A stretch of DNA of 6,436 nucleotides from Bacteroidales bacterium 45-6 (GCA_001897035.1 MKRS01000585.1:1-6436), one strand, 5' to 3'; counted from the stretch's first letter, positions 1 through 6,399 are shown. A program made the numbers and translations. The notes: a model not told the origin generated them from the sequence alone.

Positions 1-448
1 CCTGGTCGAGGTTCAATTCGCGCGCCAGCACCACCACGTCGGCAAACTGGGCGTAGAACATCAGCGACTGGGTGTTGGTGATGTTGAGCTGGGTGGAAAG
101 GTGCACCTCCACGCCGATGCTCCTGGCATACATCATCACCGCCACATCGGATGCGATGACAGCCGACACTTCCGCCTCTTTGGCTGCATCCACGATGCCG
201 TGCAACAGCTCGATGTCGTTGTCATAGATGATGGTGTTTACAGTCAGGTAGCTTTTCATGCCATTCTGGCGGCAAATGTCGGCGATGTTGTGCAAGTCGT
301 CTTTGGTGAAGTTGTTCGACGATTTGGCACGCATGTTGAGTCCTTCTATGCCGAAATAGATGGAGTCTGCGCCGCCTTGGATGGCTGCGGCCAGCGAATC
401 GTAAGACCCTACGGGGGCCATTATCTCAAAGTCGTTGAGTGAGTGCAT
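1..448 (-). CDS. Peptidase U32 family protein, N-terminal part (runs off left edge)
   Basis: Reading the minus strand from the ATG at 448 down to 446 gives an uninterrupted frame of 149 codons to the window edge. The N-terminus has the family's typical opening: F-E-I-M-A-P-V-G-S at 7-15, then GGADSIYFGIEGLNMRA at 25-41 and NNFT at 45-48. A VNTIIYD strand lies at 70-76 and an HLSTQLN segment at 116-122. This is the barrel-like N-terminal domain of U32 proteins. The family signature with clustered cysteines lies further in and is not visible here. Characterised relatives fall into two groups: secreted collagenase-like proteases, and the E. coli proteins TrhP (YegQ) and RlhA (YdcP), which act in tRNA and 23S rRNA hydroxylation. 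The absence of a signal peptide favours a cytoplasmic, RNA-modification-type role, but that is inference. The gene is divergent from the DUF2400 gene, with 189 bases between the starts. The family call is strong; the substrate is unknown. Confidence 0.93.
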   Translation of the reverse strand, partial: MHSLNDFEIMAPVGSYDSLAAAIQGGADSIYFGIEGLNMRAKSSNNFTKDDLHNIADICRQNGMKSYLTVNTIIYDNDIELLHGIVDAAKEAEVSAVIASDVAVMMYARSIGVEVHLSTQLNITNTQSLMFYAQFADVVVLARELNLDQ

Positions 449-485
449 ATTGATGTTTCTGTTTTTATCTGAAAAAAATAGCGTA

Positions 486-493
486 CAAAGATA
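486..493 (-). promoter_or_regulatory. -7 promoter element for the U32 gene
   Basis: The plus strand reads CAAAGATA, so the minus strand reads TATCTTTG, an exact match to the Bacteroidota -7 consensus TAnnTTTG. It would place the transcription start near 480 and leave a leader of roughly 30 bases before the ATG at 448. Only a degenerate -33 element (GTTTC on the minus strand, plus-strand 510-514) is present upstream, at slightly short spacing. Confidence 0.6.
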
Positions 494-544
494 CAACAAG
501 ATTTTCTTTGAAACGGCATTCCGTGGACGATTGCAGTTGCAACA

Positions 545-576
545 ATTGCATCTGGACGGCGAAATGCGTAAATTTG
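545..576 (+). promoter_or_regulatory. Bacteroidota-type promoter for the DUF2400 gene
   Basis: A -33-like ATTG lies at 545-548. It is followed by 20 bases and then TAAATTTG at 569-576, an exact TAnnTTTG -7 element. Spacing fits the Bacteroidota sigma factor. Transcription would start near 580-584, about 55 bases before the TTG at 638. Three TTGCA copies (531-535, 537-541, 546-550) overlap the -33 region, including the palindrome GTTGCAAC at 536-543, so a regulator could bind there, but that is a guess. Confidence 0.55.
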
Positions 577-637
577 TCAATCCGTTTATCGGCAAAGCTG
601 CGAATTTACAGATAAACAACCCTCTAAAATTAAGATT

Positions 638-1420
638 TTGAATCCTTTCGAACTAAAACAGTTTTTGGACAATAAGGTGGAGCAGTACAACGCACCTTCC
701 TTCATCGAGGCAGATCCGGTGTCGGTACCTCACCGTTTTCAGAAGAAGCAGGACATTGAAATTATGGGGCTTTTCGCTTCCGTTTTTGCTTGGGGACAAC
801 GGAAAACGATCATCGCCAAATCGTTGGAACTGGCCAAGAGGATGGACGATGCTCCGTTTGACTTTGTGAAAAACCACAGCGAAAACGATCTGAAAAGCTT
901 GCTCGGCTTCAAGCACCGAACGTTCAATGATTTGGATTTGTTGTACTTCATAGACTTCCTGCATCGTCATTACAAGCAGCACGACAGCCTCGAAACGGCC
1001 TTCTTCTATGAGCCGGATATTTCGGTAGAAATTGCCTTGACCCATTTCCGAAATTATTTTTTCGACAGTCCTGATGCGCCTTTGCGAACCCGCAAGCACG
1101 TTTCCTCGCCAGCCCAGAAGTCGGCTTGCAAGCGGCTCAACATGTTTCTCCGTTGGATGGTGCGTTGTGACGACAAGGGTGTCGATTTTGGGATTTGGCG
1201 AAATGTCAAACCCGCCGCCCTGATTTGCCCGCTCGACCTGCATGTTGACCGGACGGCGCGGATGCTCGGCCTTCTTAGCCGGAATAAAAGTGACTGGTCT
1301 GCAGCAGAAGAACTTACCCGTAATCTGAGGCGGTTGGATGCCGATGATCCGGTGAAATATGATTTTGCCCTGTTTGGGGTTTCGATAGAGGAAAAATGCA
1401 CTGTTCGTTTCGAAAATTAA
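638..1420 (+). CDS. TIGR02757 / DUF2400 family protein, TTG start
   Basis: The 260-residue protein matches the family along its whole length. An N-terminal block with FIEADP at 22-27 leads to KQDIEI at 37-42 and FAWG at 50-53. A central SACKRLNMFLRWMVR lies at 162-176, ICPLDLHVDRTARMLGLL at 196-213, and DDPVKYDFALFGV at 236-248. No function is established that I know of. The LDLHV-R-RLGL-type segment resembles the VDTHV-R-RLG segment of endonuclease III-type HhH-GPD glycosylases, whose Asp is catalytic, so a DNA-repair role is possible but inferred. Start choice: an in-frame stop lies at 569-571, the first ATG is Met43, and family members begin just before an ELKQFL-like segment, so TTG at 638 is the only sensible start. 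The upstream sequence is A/T-rich with no Shine-Dalgarno site. The length is normal for the family and the frame is intact. Confidence 0.92.
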   Translation: MNPFELKQFLDNKVEQYNAPSFIEADPVSVPHRFQKKQDIEIMGLFASVFAWGQRKTIIAKSLELAKRMDDAPFDFVKNHSENDLKSLLGFKHRTFNDLDLLYFIDFLHRHYKQHDSLETAFFYEPDISVEIALTHFRNYFFDSPDAPLRTRKHVSSPAQKSACKRLNMFLRWMVRCDDKGVDFGIWRNVKPAALICPLDLHVDRTARMLGLLSRNKSDWSAAEELTRNLRRLDADDPVKYDFALFGVSIEEKCTVRFEN

Positions 1421-1783
1421 GCTGTTTGAAACAGTACGTGATTTCTGTCAAATAGCCAAAGCCTATGATTGAAAAACATGCGGCCTGTTGCGTTACCGGG
1501 CAATAAATCTTAGTCGTTTGAAATTAAATTCTTATTAAGTGTTCTATTATTTTCTTTTCAATAAACCGAAATTTCTCTCGTTTGTTTAATACAATAATAC
1601 TATCTTTACGATTCTGTAATGTTCAAGTATTATAGGGAGATGCTTTTATTCGTCTTCACGAATGTCCTCCAGCCTGTCTTTTTCCATCGTAATTTTTAGG
1701 AATGGACAAATGCAAGTAATCCACATAGTTGGATTGATGGTGCAGAGGATTTATGCCCGAGAAAAAAAGAAAAATAATATATA
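1421..1783. other. A/T-rich intergenic region, probable recJ promoter and leader
   Basis: This 363-base gap holds no recognisable gene. A small inverted repeat CTGTTTGAAACAG (1422-1434) follows the DUF2400 stop, but no T-run follows it, so it is a poor terminator. A promoter candidate sits at 1582-1608. The presumed leader downstream contains a perfect 6-bp hairpin with a 4-base loop (ATTCGT/ACGAAT, 1648-1663). It also has a 19-codon plus-strand ORF at 1640-1699 and a 26-codon minus-strand ORF at 1646-1726. Neither small ORF has support beyond being open. The last 30 bases before recJ are extremely A-rich, as is usual for translation starts in this phylum. Confidence 0.6.
1582..1608 (+). promoter_or_regulatory. 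Candidate promoter for recJ and possibly the recJ-MBL-recQ operon
   Basis: TATCTTTA at 1601-1608 matches the TAnnTTTG -7 consensus at all but the last base. TTG at 1582-1584 could be the -33 element, with a slightly short 16-base spacer. Transcription would begin near 1614, giving an unusually long leader of about 170 bases before the recJ ATG at 1784. No better promoter is visible closer to recJ. Confidence 0.4.
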
Positions 1784-3514
1784 ATGATTTATAAATGGAA
1801 TTATCAATCCCTTACAACCAGCGAAAAAAAAATACAGGAGGAATTAGCTAATAAACTTAATATGAGCCAGGTGCTGTGCCGGTTGCTCATTCAGCGAGGA
1901 ATCTCGTCGGTGGAGCAAGCGCAGCGGTTTTTCCATCCCAGCCTCAACGATTTGCACGATCCGTTTCTTTTACCGGATATGGACAAGGCGGTGAATCGCA
2001 TTGAGAAAGCTTTGGGGAATAAGGAACGCATCTTGGTTTATGGCGATTACGATGTGGATGGAACCACGTCCGTTGCTTTGGTTTATAAATTTCTCCGCCG
2101 TTTCACTACAAATCTGGACTATTATATTCCAGATCGTTACGACGAAGGTTACGGCATTTCGGTGCAAGGGATAGATTATGCGGAAGAAACTGGTGTCAAG
2201 CTGATTATAGCCTTGGATTGTGGTATCAAGGCCATTGAAAAGGTGTCGTATGCGAAGTCGAAGGGAATTGATTTTGTGATATGCGACCACCACATGCCCG
2301 ACGAGCAATTGCCCGACGCGGTGGCAGTGGTGGATGCTAAAAGGCCGGATTCGGTGTATCCTTACGAACATCTTTCGGGGTGTGGTGTCGGCTTCAAGCT
2401 CGTGCAGGCCATCTCGCAGAGCAACGATATTGCGTTTTCAGAGCTTTTGGACTTGCTGGATCTGGTGGCCGTGAGTGTGGCTTCCGACATTGTGCCCATT
2501 ACGGGAGAGAACCGCATCCTTACTTATTACGGGTTGAAACAATTGAACAGCTCCCCGAGCCTCGGGCTGAAAGGCATCATCGAGATTTGCGGCCTTAGCC
2601 GGAAAAACATCACCATCAACGACATCGTTTTCAAGATCGGGCCGCGCATCAATGCTTCGGGCCGGATGATGAACGGAAAGGAGGCGGTGGACTTACTTTT
2701 GGCAAGCACCATCCAGGATGCCCGTGAAAAAAGCACCAACATCGACCACTACAACGAGGATCGCCGGGAGCTGGATAAGAAAATGACGGAGGAGGCGGTT
2801 GCCTATATCGACGAAAAGGTGCTTGTGGGGCTTACCAACAGCATTGTGATATACGACGAAAACTGGCACAAAGGAGTCATCGGAATTGTGGCTTCCCGTT
2901 TGACCGAGAAATACTACCGTCCAGCCGTGGTTTTGACCAAGTCCAACGGCTTGATTACGGGTTCAGCTCGTTCGATCATGAATTTTGATGTGTATAAGGC
3001 CATTGAATCATGCAAAGACTTGTTGGAAAACTTTGGCGGGCACACCTATGCGGCTGGCTTGTCGATGAAGGAAGAAAATCTGGAGGCGTTTACCAAGCGG
3101 TTTGAGGAATTGTCGGTGAAGATGATAAATGCGGAAATGATGCGGCCACAGATAAATGTGGATGCGGAAATCACATTTAGCGAGATCACCAATAAATTTG
3201 TTCATGACCTCTCGCGCTTCAGCCCCTTTGGACCCGACAACCTGAACCCGATATTCATGACTCGGGGTGTGTTCGATTTTGGAACATCCAAGCTTGTTGG
3301 CTATGAAAATCTTCACCTCAAGCTGGAGGTGGTGGACGGCACTTCACCTTCCTCGGTTCATGGCATCGCCTTCCGTCAGGGCAAAGCCTTGGGGCGTGTC
3401 AAGTCAGGTGTTCCGTTCGACATTTGTTACACGATAGAAGAAAACGTGCACTATGGCAAGCTGTCGGTGCAGGCTTACGTAAGGGACATTGCCTTCGAGG
3501 GTGAAAGCGATTGA
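1784..3514 (+). CDS. recJ: Single-stranded-DNA-specific exonuclease RecJ
   Basis: RecJ is a metal-dependent 5'-3' exonuclease on single-stranded DNA. It acts in recombinational repair, mismatch repair and base-excision repair, often after unwinding by RecQ. The 576-residue protein has the expected size and order. The DHH domain carries GDYDVDG at 87-93, LDCG at 144-147, CDHH at 167-170 and SGCGVGFK at 198-205, with Asp235 in ASDIVP. INASGRM (289-295) leads into the DHHA1 domain, with HKGVIGIVASR at 362-372, GSARS at 393-397 and GGHTYAAG at 418-425. The C-terminal part, about 450-570, is the OB-fold region. All metal-binding aspartates and histidines that can be recognised are present. The start with a K-W-N segment at residues 4-6 fits Bacteroidota RecJ. 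A run of nine A lies at 1824-1832, early in the frame. The gene leads a tight plus-strand group with the MBL hydrolase and recQ. Confidence 0.97.
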   Translation: MIYKWNYQSLTTSEKKIQEELANKLNMSQVLCRLLIQRGISSVEQAQRFFHPSLNDLHDPFLLPDMDKAVNRIEKALGNKERILVYGDYDVDGTTSVALVYKFLRRFTTNLDYYIPDRYDEGYGISVQGIDYAEETGVKLIIALDCGIKAIEKVSYAKSKGIDFVICDHHMPDEQLPDAVAVVDAKRPDSVYPYEHLSGCGVGFKLVQAISQSNDIAFSELLDLLDLVAVSVASDIVPITGENRILTYYGLKQLNSSPSLGLKGIIEICGLSRKNITINDIVFKIGPRINASGRMMNGKEAVDLLLASTIQDAREKSTNIDHYNEDRRELDKKMTEEAVAYIDEKVLVGLTNSIVIYDENWHKGVIGIVASRLTEKYYRPAVVLTKSNGLITGSARSIMNFDVYKAIESCKDLLENFGGHTYAAGLSMKEENLEAFTKRFEELSVKMINAEMMRPQINVDAEITFSEITNKFVHDLSRFSPFGPDNLNPIFMTRGVFDFGTSKLVGYENLHLKLEVVDGTSPSSVHGIAFRQGKALGRVKSGVPFDICYTIEENVHYGKLSVQAYVRDIAFEGESD

Positions 3515-3520
3515 TTGGAT

Positions 3521-3536
3521 AACAAGTGGACTTGTT
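3521..3536. repeat. 16-bp palindrome between recJ and the MBL gene
   Basis: AACAAGTGGACTTGTT is a perfect 7-bp inverted repeat around a central GG. It starts six bases after the recJ stop codon and ends 26 bases before the next ATG. It could be a short hairpin (six pairs with a TGGA loop) in the mRNA, or a dimeric-regulator site. No T-run follows, so it is not a convincing terminator. Confidence 0.5.
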
Positions 3537-3562
3537 GCTGCCTACTAGAAAAATTTAATTGG

Positions 3563-4306
3563 ATGAAAGGTATGAAAAAGTGTTTGTATGCTCTAATTTG
3601 TTGTTCTTTATTCACATTGATATCTAATGCTGCAACTATGAAAACAGAAACCTATCCCACCGGAACGGGTGATCTGAAGGTGACATTGCTGGGCCATGCT
3701 TCCCTCAAACTGGAGTATGCCGGAAAGGTGATTTACGTGGATCCGTATTCGCAGGTGGTGGATTTTTCCCATTTACCCAAAGCCGACCTGATATTGATTA
3801 CGCACGAGCATCCCGACCATTTGGATGTGGCGGCCATCCAGCAGGTAAAGACTTCGAAAACCAAATTTATCCTGTCGCAGGCCTGTTTCGATCAATTGAA
3901 ATACGGGGAGGTGATCCGCAACGGTCGGAAAGCGCAGACCTTAGGCTTTTCCATTGAGGCTGTGCCTGCCTACAATCTGGTGCACAAACGTCCCGATGGT
4001 GAGTTCTTCCATCCGCAAGGACGGGGGAATGGCTACGTGCTGAGGTTTGGCAAGCTCAAGATGTATGTTGCCGGTGACACCGAAAACATCCCCGAGATGT
4101 CCAAGCTTGGCATCGTTGACATAGCTTTCCTGCCTAAAAACTTGCCTTACACGATGGACGACGCAATGTTTCTGGATGCTGCCAAGAAGGTGAAGCCGAA
4201 ACATCTTTATCCCTACCATTTTTTTGAATTTAACGAAGACAAACTTTTACCCGAATTAAAGGCTCTCGGCATCGATGTGATTATCCGTCCGATGCAGAAT
4301 AAATGA
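3563..4306 (+). CDS. Exported metallo-beta-lactamase-fold hydrolase (Lactamase_B_3-like)
   Basis: The 247-residue protein begins with a basic start (MKGMKKC), a hydrophobic stretch at about 5-19 and a signal peptidase I-like SNA-A site near residue 23, so periplasmic export is likely. The mature part has the metallo-beta-lactamase fold: LLGHASLKLEY at 42-52, VDPYS at 59-63, the metal motif THEHPDHLD at 80-88 (His81, His83, Asp85, His86), AGDTE at 170-174 and YPYH at 216-219. It resembles the UlaG/UPF0173-type branch, which contains diverse hydrolases; the substrate cannot be told from sequence. A branch that hydrolyses beta-lactams is unlikely. Start choice: an in-frame TTG directly after the recJ stop would add 16 residues in front of the signal peptide, and a second ATG at 3572 is also possible; 3563 is preferred. 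It lies 48 bases after recJ and 66 before recQ, so it is probably cotranscribed. Confidence 0.9.
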   Translation: MKGMKKCLYALICCSLFTLISNAATMKTETYPTGTGDLKVTLLGHASLKLEYAGKVIYVDPYSQVVDFSHLPKADLILITHEHPDHLDVAAIQQVKTSKTKFILSQACFDQLKYGEVIRNGRKAQTLGFSIEAVPAYNLVHKRPDGEFFHPQGRGNGYVLRFGKLKMYVAGDTENIPEMSKLGIVDIAFLPKNLPYTMDDAMFLDAAKKVKPKHLYPYHFFEFNEDKLLPELKALGIDVIIRPMQNK

Positions 4307-4309
4307 TTA

Positions 4310-4359
4310 AAAAGCTATTGGCAATTAGCTGATAGCTTTTGCCATTAGCTAATTGCCAA
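4310..4359. repeat. Two overlapping, mutually exclusive inverted repeats before recQ
   Basis: Repeat A pairs AAAAGCTAT (4310-4318) with ATAGCTTTT (4332-4340), nine perfect pairs. Repeat B pairs TTGGCAATTAGCT (4318-4330) with AGCTAATTGCCAA (4347-4359), thirteen perfect pairs around a 16-base loop. The right arm of A lies in the loop of B and the left arm of B lies in the loop of A, so this is a pseudoknot-like or switch-like arrangement. AGCT occurs four times, and 4318-4330 resembles 4338-4350 as a direct repeat (10 of 13 bases). The element starts just after the MBL stop and ends 13 bases before the recQ ATG. It may terminate or attenuate transcription, stabilise mRNA, or be a dispersed intergenic palindrome. 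Confidence 0.85.
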
Positions 4360-4372
4360 CGGCTTCTCTCCC

Positions 4373-6286
4373 ATGGATATTTTTCACCAAATACTGCGCC
4401 AATACTGGGGATACGACTCTTTCCGCCCTTTGCAGGAAGACATCATCCATTCCGTTGCCCAAAAGCAGGACACACTCGGACTGATGCCTACCGGAGGCGG
4501 CAAGTCGCTCACTTTCCAAGTGCCAGCCATGGCTATGGAGGGTGTCTGCCTTGTGGTGACGCCGCTTATTTCGCTGATGAAAGACCAGGTGGACAACCTG
4601 CGTCAGCGTGGCATCAAGGCAGTGGCCGTTTATTCGGGCATGAAGCGGCAGGAGATATTGGTTGCTTTCGACAATGTGATTCTCGGCGATTACAAATTCC
4701 TCTACATTTCACCCGAGCGTCTCACCACGGAGTTGTTTTTGGCGAAGCTCAAATCGATGAATGTTTCCTTGCTGGTGGTGGACGAGGCTCATTGCATTTC
4801 GCAGTGGGGATACGATTTCCGGCCGTCCTACCTCACCGTAGCCGATATCCGGACGGCTCTTCCGAATATTCCCGTGTTGGCCTTGACGGCAACTGCCACG
4901 CCCGAAGTGGTGAAGGATATTCAAGCCCGCCTTCAATTCAAAAAGGAAAATGTCTTCCAGAAGAGTTTCGACCGGAGCAACCTTCATTACGTGGTGCGGG
5001 AGACAGAGAACAAGATGGGGTCCTTGGTGCGTATCGTCGAAAAAACGGAAGGGACGGCTATTGTGTATGTCCGAAGCCGCGATAGGACGAAGGAGATCGC
5101 GGGCGAACTCACAAAGCTTGGCCACCGGGCCGATTTTTATCATGCGGGTCTGAGTCCGGAGGAGAAAGCCAGGAAGCAGAACGAGTGGAAAAATGATGAA
5201 TGCCGCATCATCGTGGCCACGAATGCCTTCGGAATGGGGATCGATAAGCCCGATGTCCGGCTGGTGGTCCATATCGATTCACCGAATTCGATCGAAGAAT
5301 ACTACCAGGAAGCCGGTCGTGCCGGTCGTGATGAAAAAAAGGCTTATGCCGTGATGCTCCATCTCAAGGGCGACAGCGCAAAACTCAAAAAGCGCATTGC
5401 CGACGAATTTCCTGAAAAAGAGTTCGTCAAGCGGATTTACGACCAGCTGGCCTATTTCTTTCAGGTGGCGGATGGATTCGGGCTCGACCGGACGTTCGAT
5501 TTTGATCTCCACGCCTTTTGCTCTGCCTACAAATTGCCTGTTCTGCCCACACACCATGCTTTGAAAATACTCGAAATGGCTGGCTACATCGAGTATGCGG
5601 ACGAAGTGGACAACCGTTCCCGGCTGATGTTTACCGTTTATCGGGACGAACTCTACCGTTTCTCCTTGAATCCCGAGTTCGAGCAACTGATACATGTCGT
5701 CCTGAGGCTCTACACCGGGCTGTTTGCCGATTATGTTACCATCGACGAAAACGCCATAGCCGCCAAGCTGGGCAAAAGCCGGAAGGAGGTTTACGATATG
5801 TTTGTAACGCTCTCTAAACAGCAAATACTCGACTACATTCCTCACAAGAAAACCCCGCTCATCACTTACCGCCAAGCAAGGATGGAACAGAAATACCTCG
5901 TTATTTCGAAGGATGTGTATGAAATCCGGAAAAAACGCTATGTGGAGCGGATCACTGCCATGAATGATTATGCGACACGCACCGATGTTTGCCGCAGCAG
6001 GATGTTGCTGACCTATCTTGGTGAAAAGAACGTGAAAGATTGTGGCCGTTGCGATGTGTGCCTTGCCCGCAAAAAGCAGGGTGTAAGCCATGCAGCTTAT
6101 GACGAGATCCGGCTCCAAGTGCTGCAGATGCTTGCCGAACATGATTTTGCAGCCTCCGAAATTATTGAAAAACTATCCGGATACGAAGCTTCAGAGGTGA
6201 CTTCCGTTATCCGTTTTCTGCTTGACCAACGGGTTGTCTTGCTCGATATTGACAGATTATATCTTTCCGAAAAACATAAACACTGA
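4373..6286 (+). CDS. recQ: RecQ-family ATP-dependent DNA helicase, non-canonical C-terminus
   Basis: This is a 3'-5' superfamily 2 DNA helicase of 637 residues. Helicase motifs are complete and in order: FRPLQ at 17-21 (motif 0), MPTGGGKS at 38-45 (Walker A, Lys44), TPLISLMKDQ at 63-72, DEAH at 137-140, the aromatic loop SQWGYDFRP at 143-151, TATATP at 172-177, TNAFGMGIDKPDVR at 283-296 and QEAGRAGRD at 312-320. The aromatic loop has Tyr147 where E. coli RecQ has His. The zinc cysteines are 540, 557, 560 and 563 with the classical spacing, but about 160 residues later than in E. coli RecQ. Winged-helix-like segments appear near 379-411, 455-495 and 576-635, and no HRDC domain is evident. This is probably the shorter RecQ paralogue of Bacteroidota, so the symbol is by family. 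The ATG at 4373 follows the inverted repeats; its 66-base gap to the MBL gene and recJ upstream suggest joint expression. Confidence 0.94.
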   Translation: MDIFHQILRQYWGYDSFRPLQEDIIHSVAQKQDTLGLMPTGGGKSLTFQVPAMAMEGVCLVVTPLISLMKDQVDNLRQRGIKAVAVYSGMKRQEILVAFDNVILGDYKFLYISPERLTTELFLAKLKSMNVSLLVVDEAHCISQWGYDFRPSYLTVADIRTALPNIPVLALTATATPEVVKDIQARLQFKKENVFQKSFDRSNLHYVVRETENKMGSLVRIVEKTEGTAIVYVRSRDRTKEIAGELTKLGHRADFYHAGLSPEEKARKQNEWKNDECRIIVATNAFGMGIDKPDVRLVVHIDSPNSIEEYYQEAGRAGRDEKKAYAVMLHLKGDSAKLKKRIADEFPEKEFVKRIYDQLAYFFQVADGFGLDRTFDFDLHAFCSAYKLPVLPTHHALKILEMAGYIEYADEVDNRSRLMFTVYRDELYRFSLNPEFEQLIHVVLRLYTGLFADYVTIDENAIAAKLGKSRKEVYDMFVTLSKQQILDYIPHKKTPLITYRQARMEQKYLVISKDVYEIRKKRYVERITAMNDYATRTDVCRSRMLLTYLGEKNVKDCGRCDVCLARKKQGVSHAAYDEIRLQVLQMLAEHDFAASEIIEKLSGYEASEVTSVIRFLLDQRVVLLDIDRLYLSEKHKH

Positions 6287-6391
6287 CTTCTGTTTTCTCT
6301 GATTGGATGAGTTTCTTTCTTTGGGATTATTCTCCTTTTTTGCTTTTTTCTTTCCATTAAACAGTTAGTATATTGATTATTAGATTTTTGC

Positions 6392-6399
6392 TATATTTG
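6392..6399 (+). promoter_or_regulatory. -7 promoter element for a gene beyond the right edge
   Basis: TATATTTG is an exact TAnnTTTG match, with a possible -33 TTG at 6373-6375 (16-base spacer). The rest of 6287-6436 is T-rich on the plus strand and shows no gene and no convincing terminator hairpin after recQ. The position, about 105 bases past the recQ stop, fits the start of a separate transcript. Confidence 0.5.

Noticed and set aside
101..442. Plus-strand frame opposite the U32 gene
   Set aside because: The minus strand encodes a clear U32 N-terminus here; the His-rich plus-strand translation mirrors those codons.
435..641. A 68-codon plus-strand frame through the divergent promoter region, overlapping the TTG start at 638
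   Set aside because: It covers both predicted promoters, has no recognisable domain, and its composition looks like translated intergenic DNA.
653..1243. A 196-codon minus-strand frame opposite the DUF2400 gene
   Set aside because: The plus-strand frame carries the conserved DUF2400 motifs along its full length, so this is a shadow.
1422..1434. CTGTTTGAAACAG as a terminator of the DUF2400 gene
   Set aside because: The stem is only about five usable pairs with a three-base loop and no T-run follows it.
3515..3562. In-frame TTG extension of the MBL hydrolase by 16 residues, starting directly after the recJ stop
   Set aside because: It would put a Cys-rich, unlike stretch ahead of a good signal peptide. 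The ATG at 3563 gives a normal positively charged start and a normal family length.
4339..5085. A 248-codon plus-strand frame overlapping the first part of recQ
   Set aside because: It lies almost wholly inside the recQ helicase domain in another frame, is rich in Arg, Gly and His, and shows no recognisable domain.
5279..6142. A 287-codon minus-strand frame inside recQ
   Set aside because: It is fully antisense to conserved RecQ sequence and its translation shows no family features; long mirror frames are common opposite coding sequence.
6287..6360. T-rich tract after recQ as an intrinsic terminator
   Set aside because: There are several T-runs but no adjacent stem longer than about three pairs that I can find.
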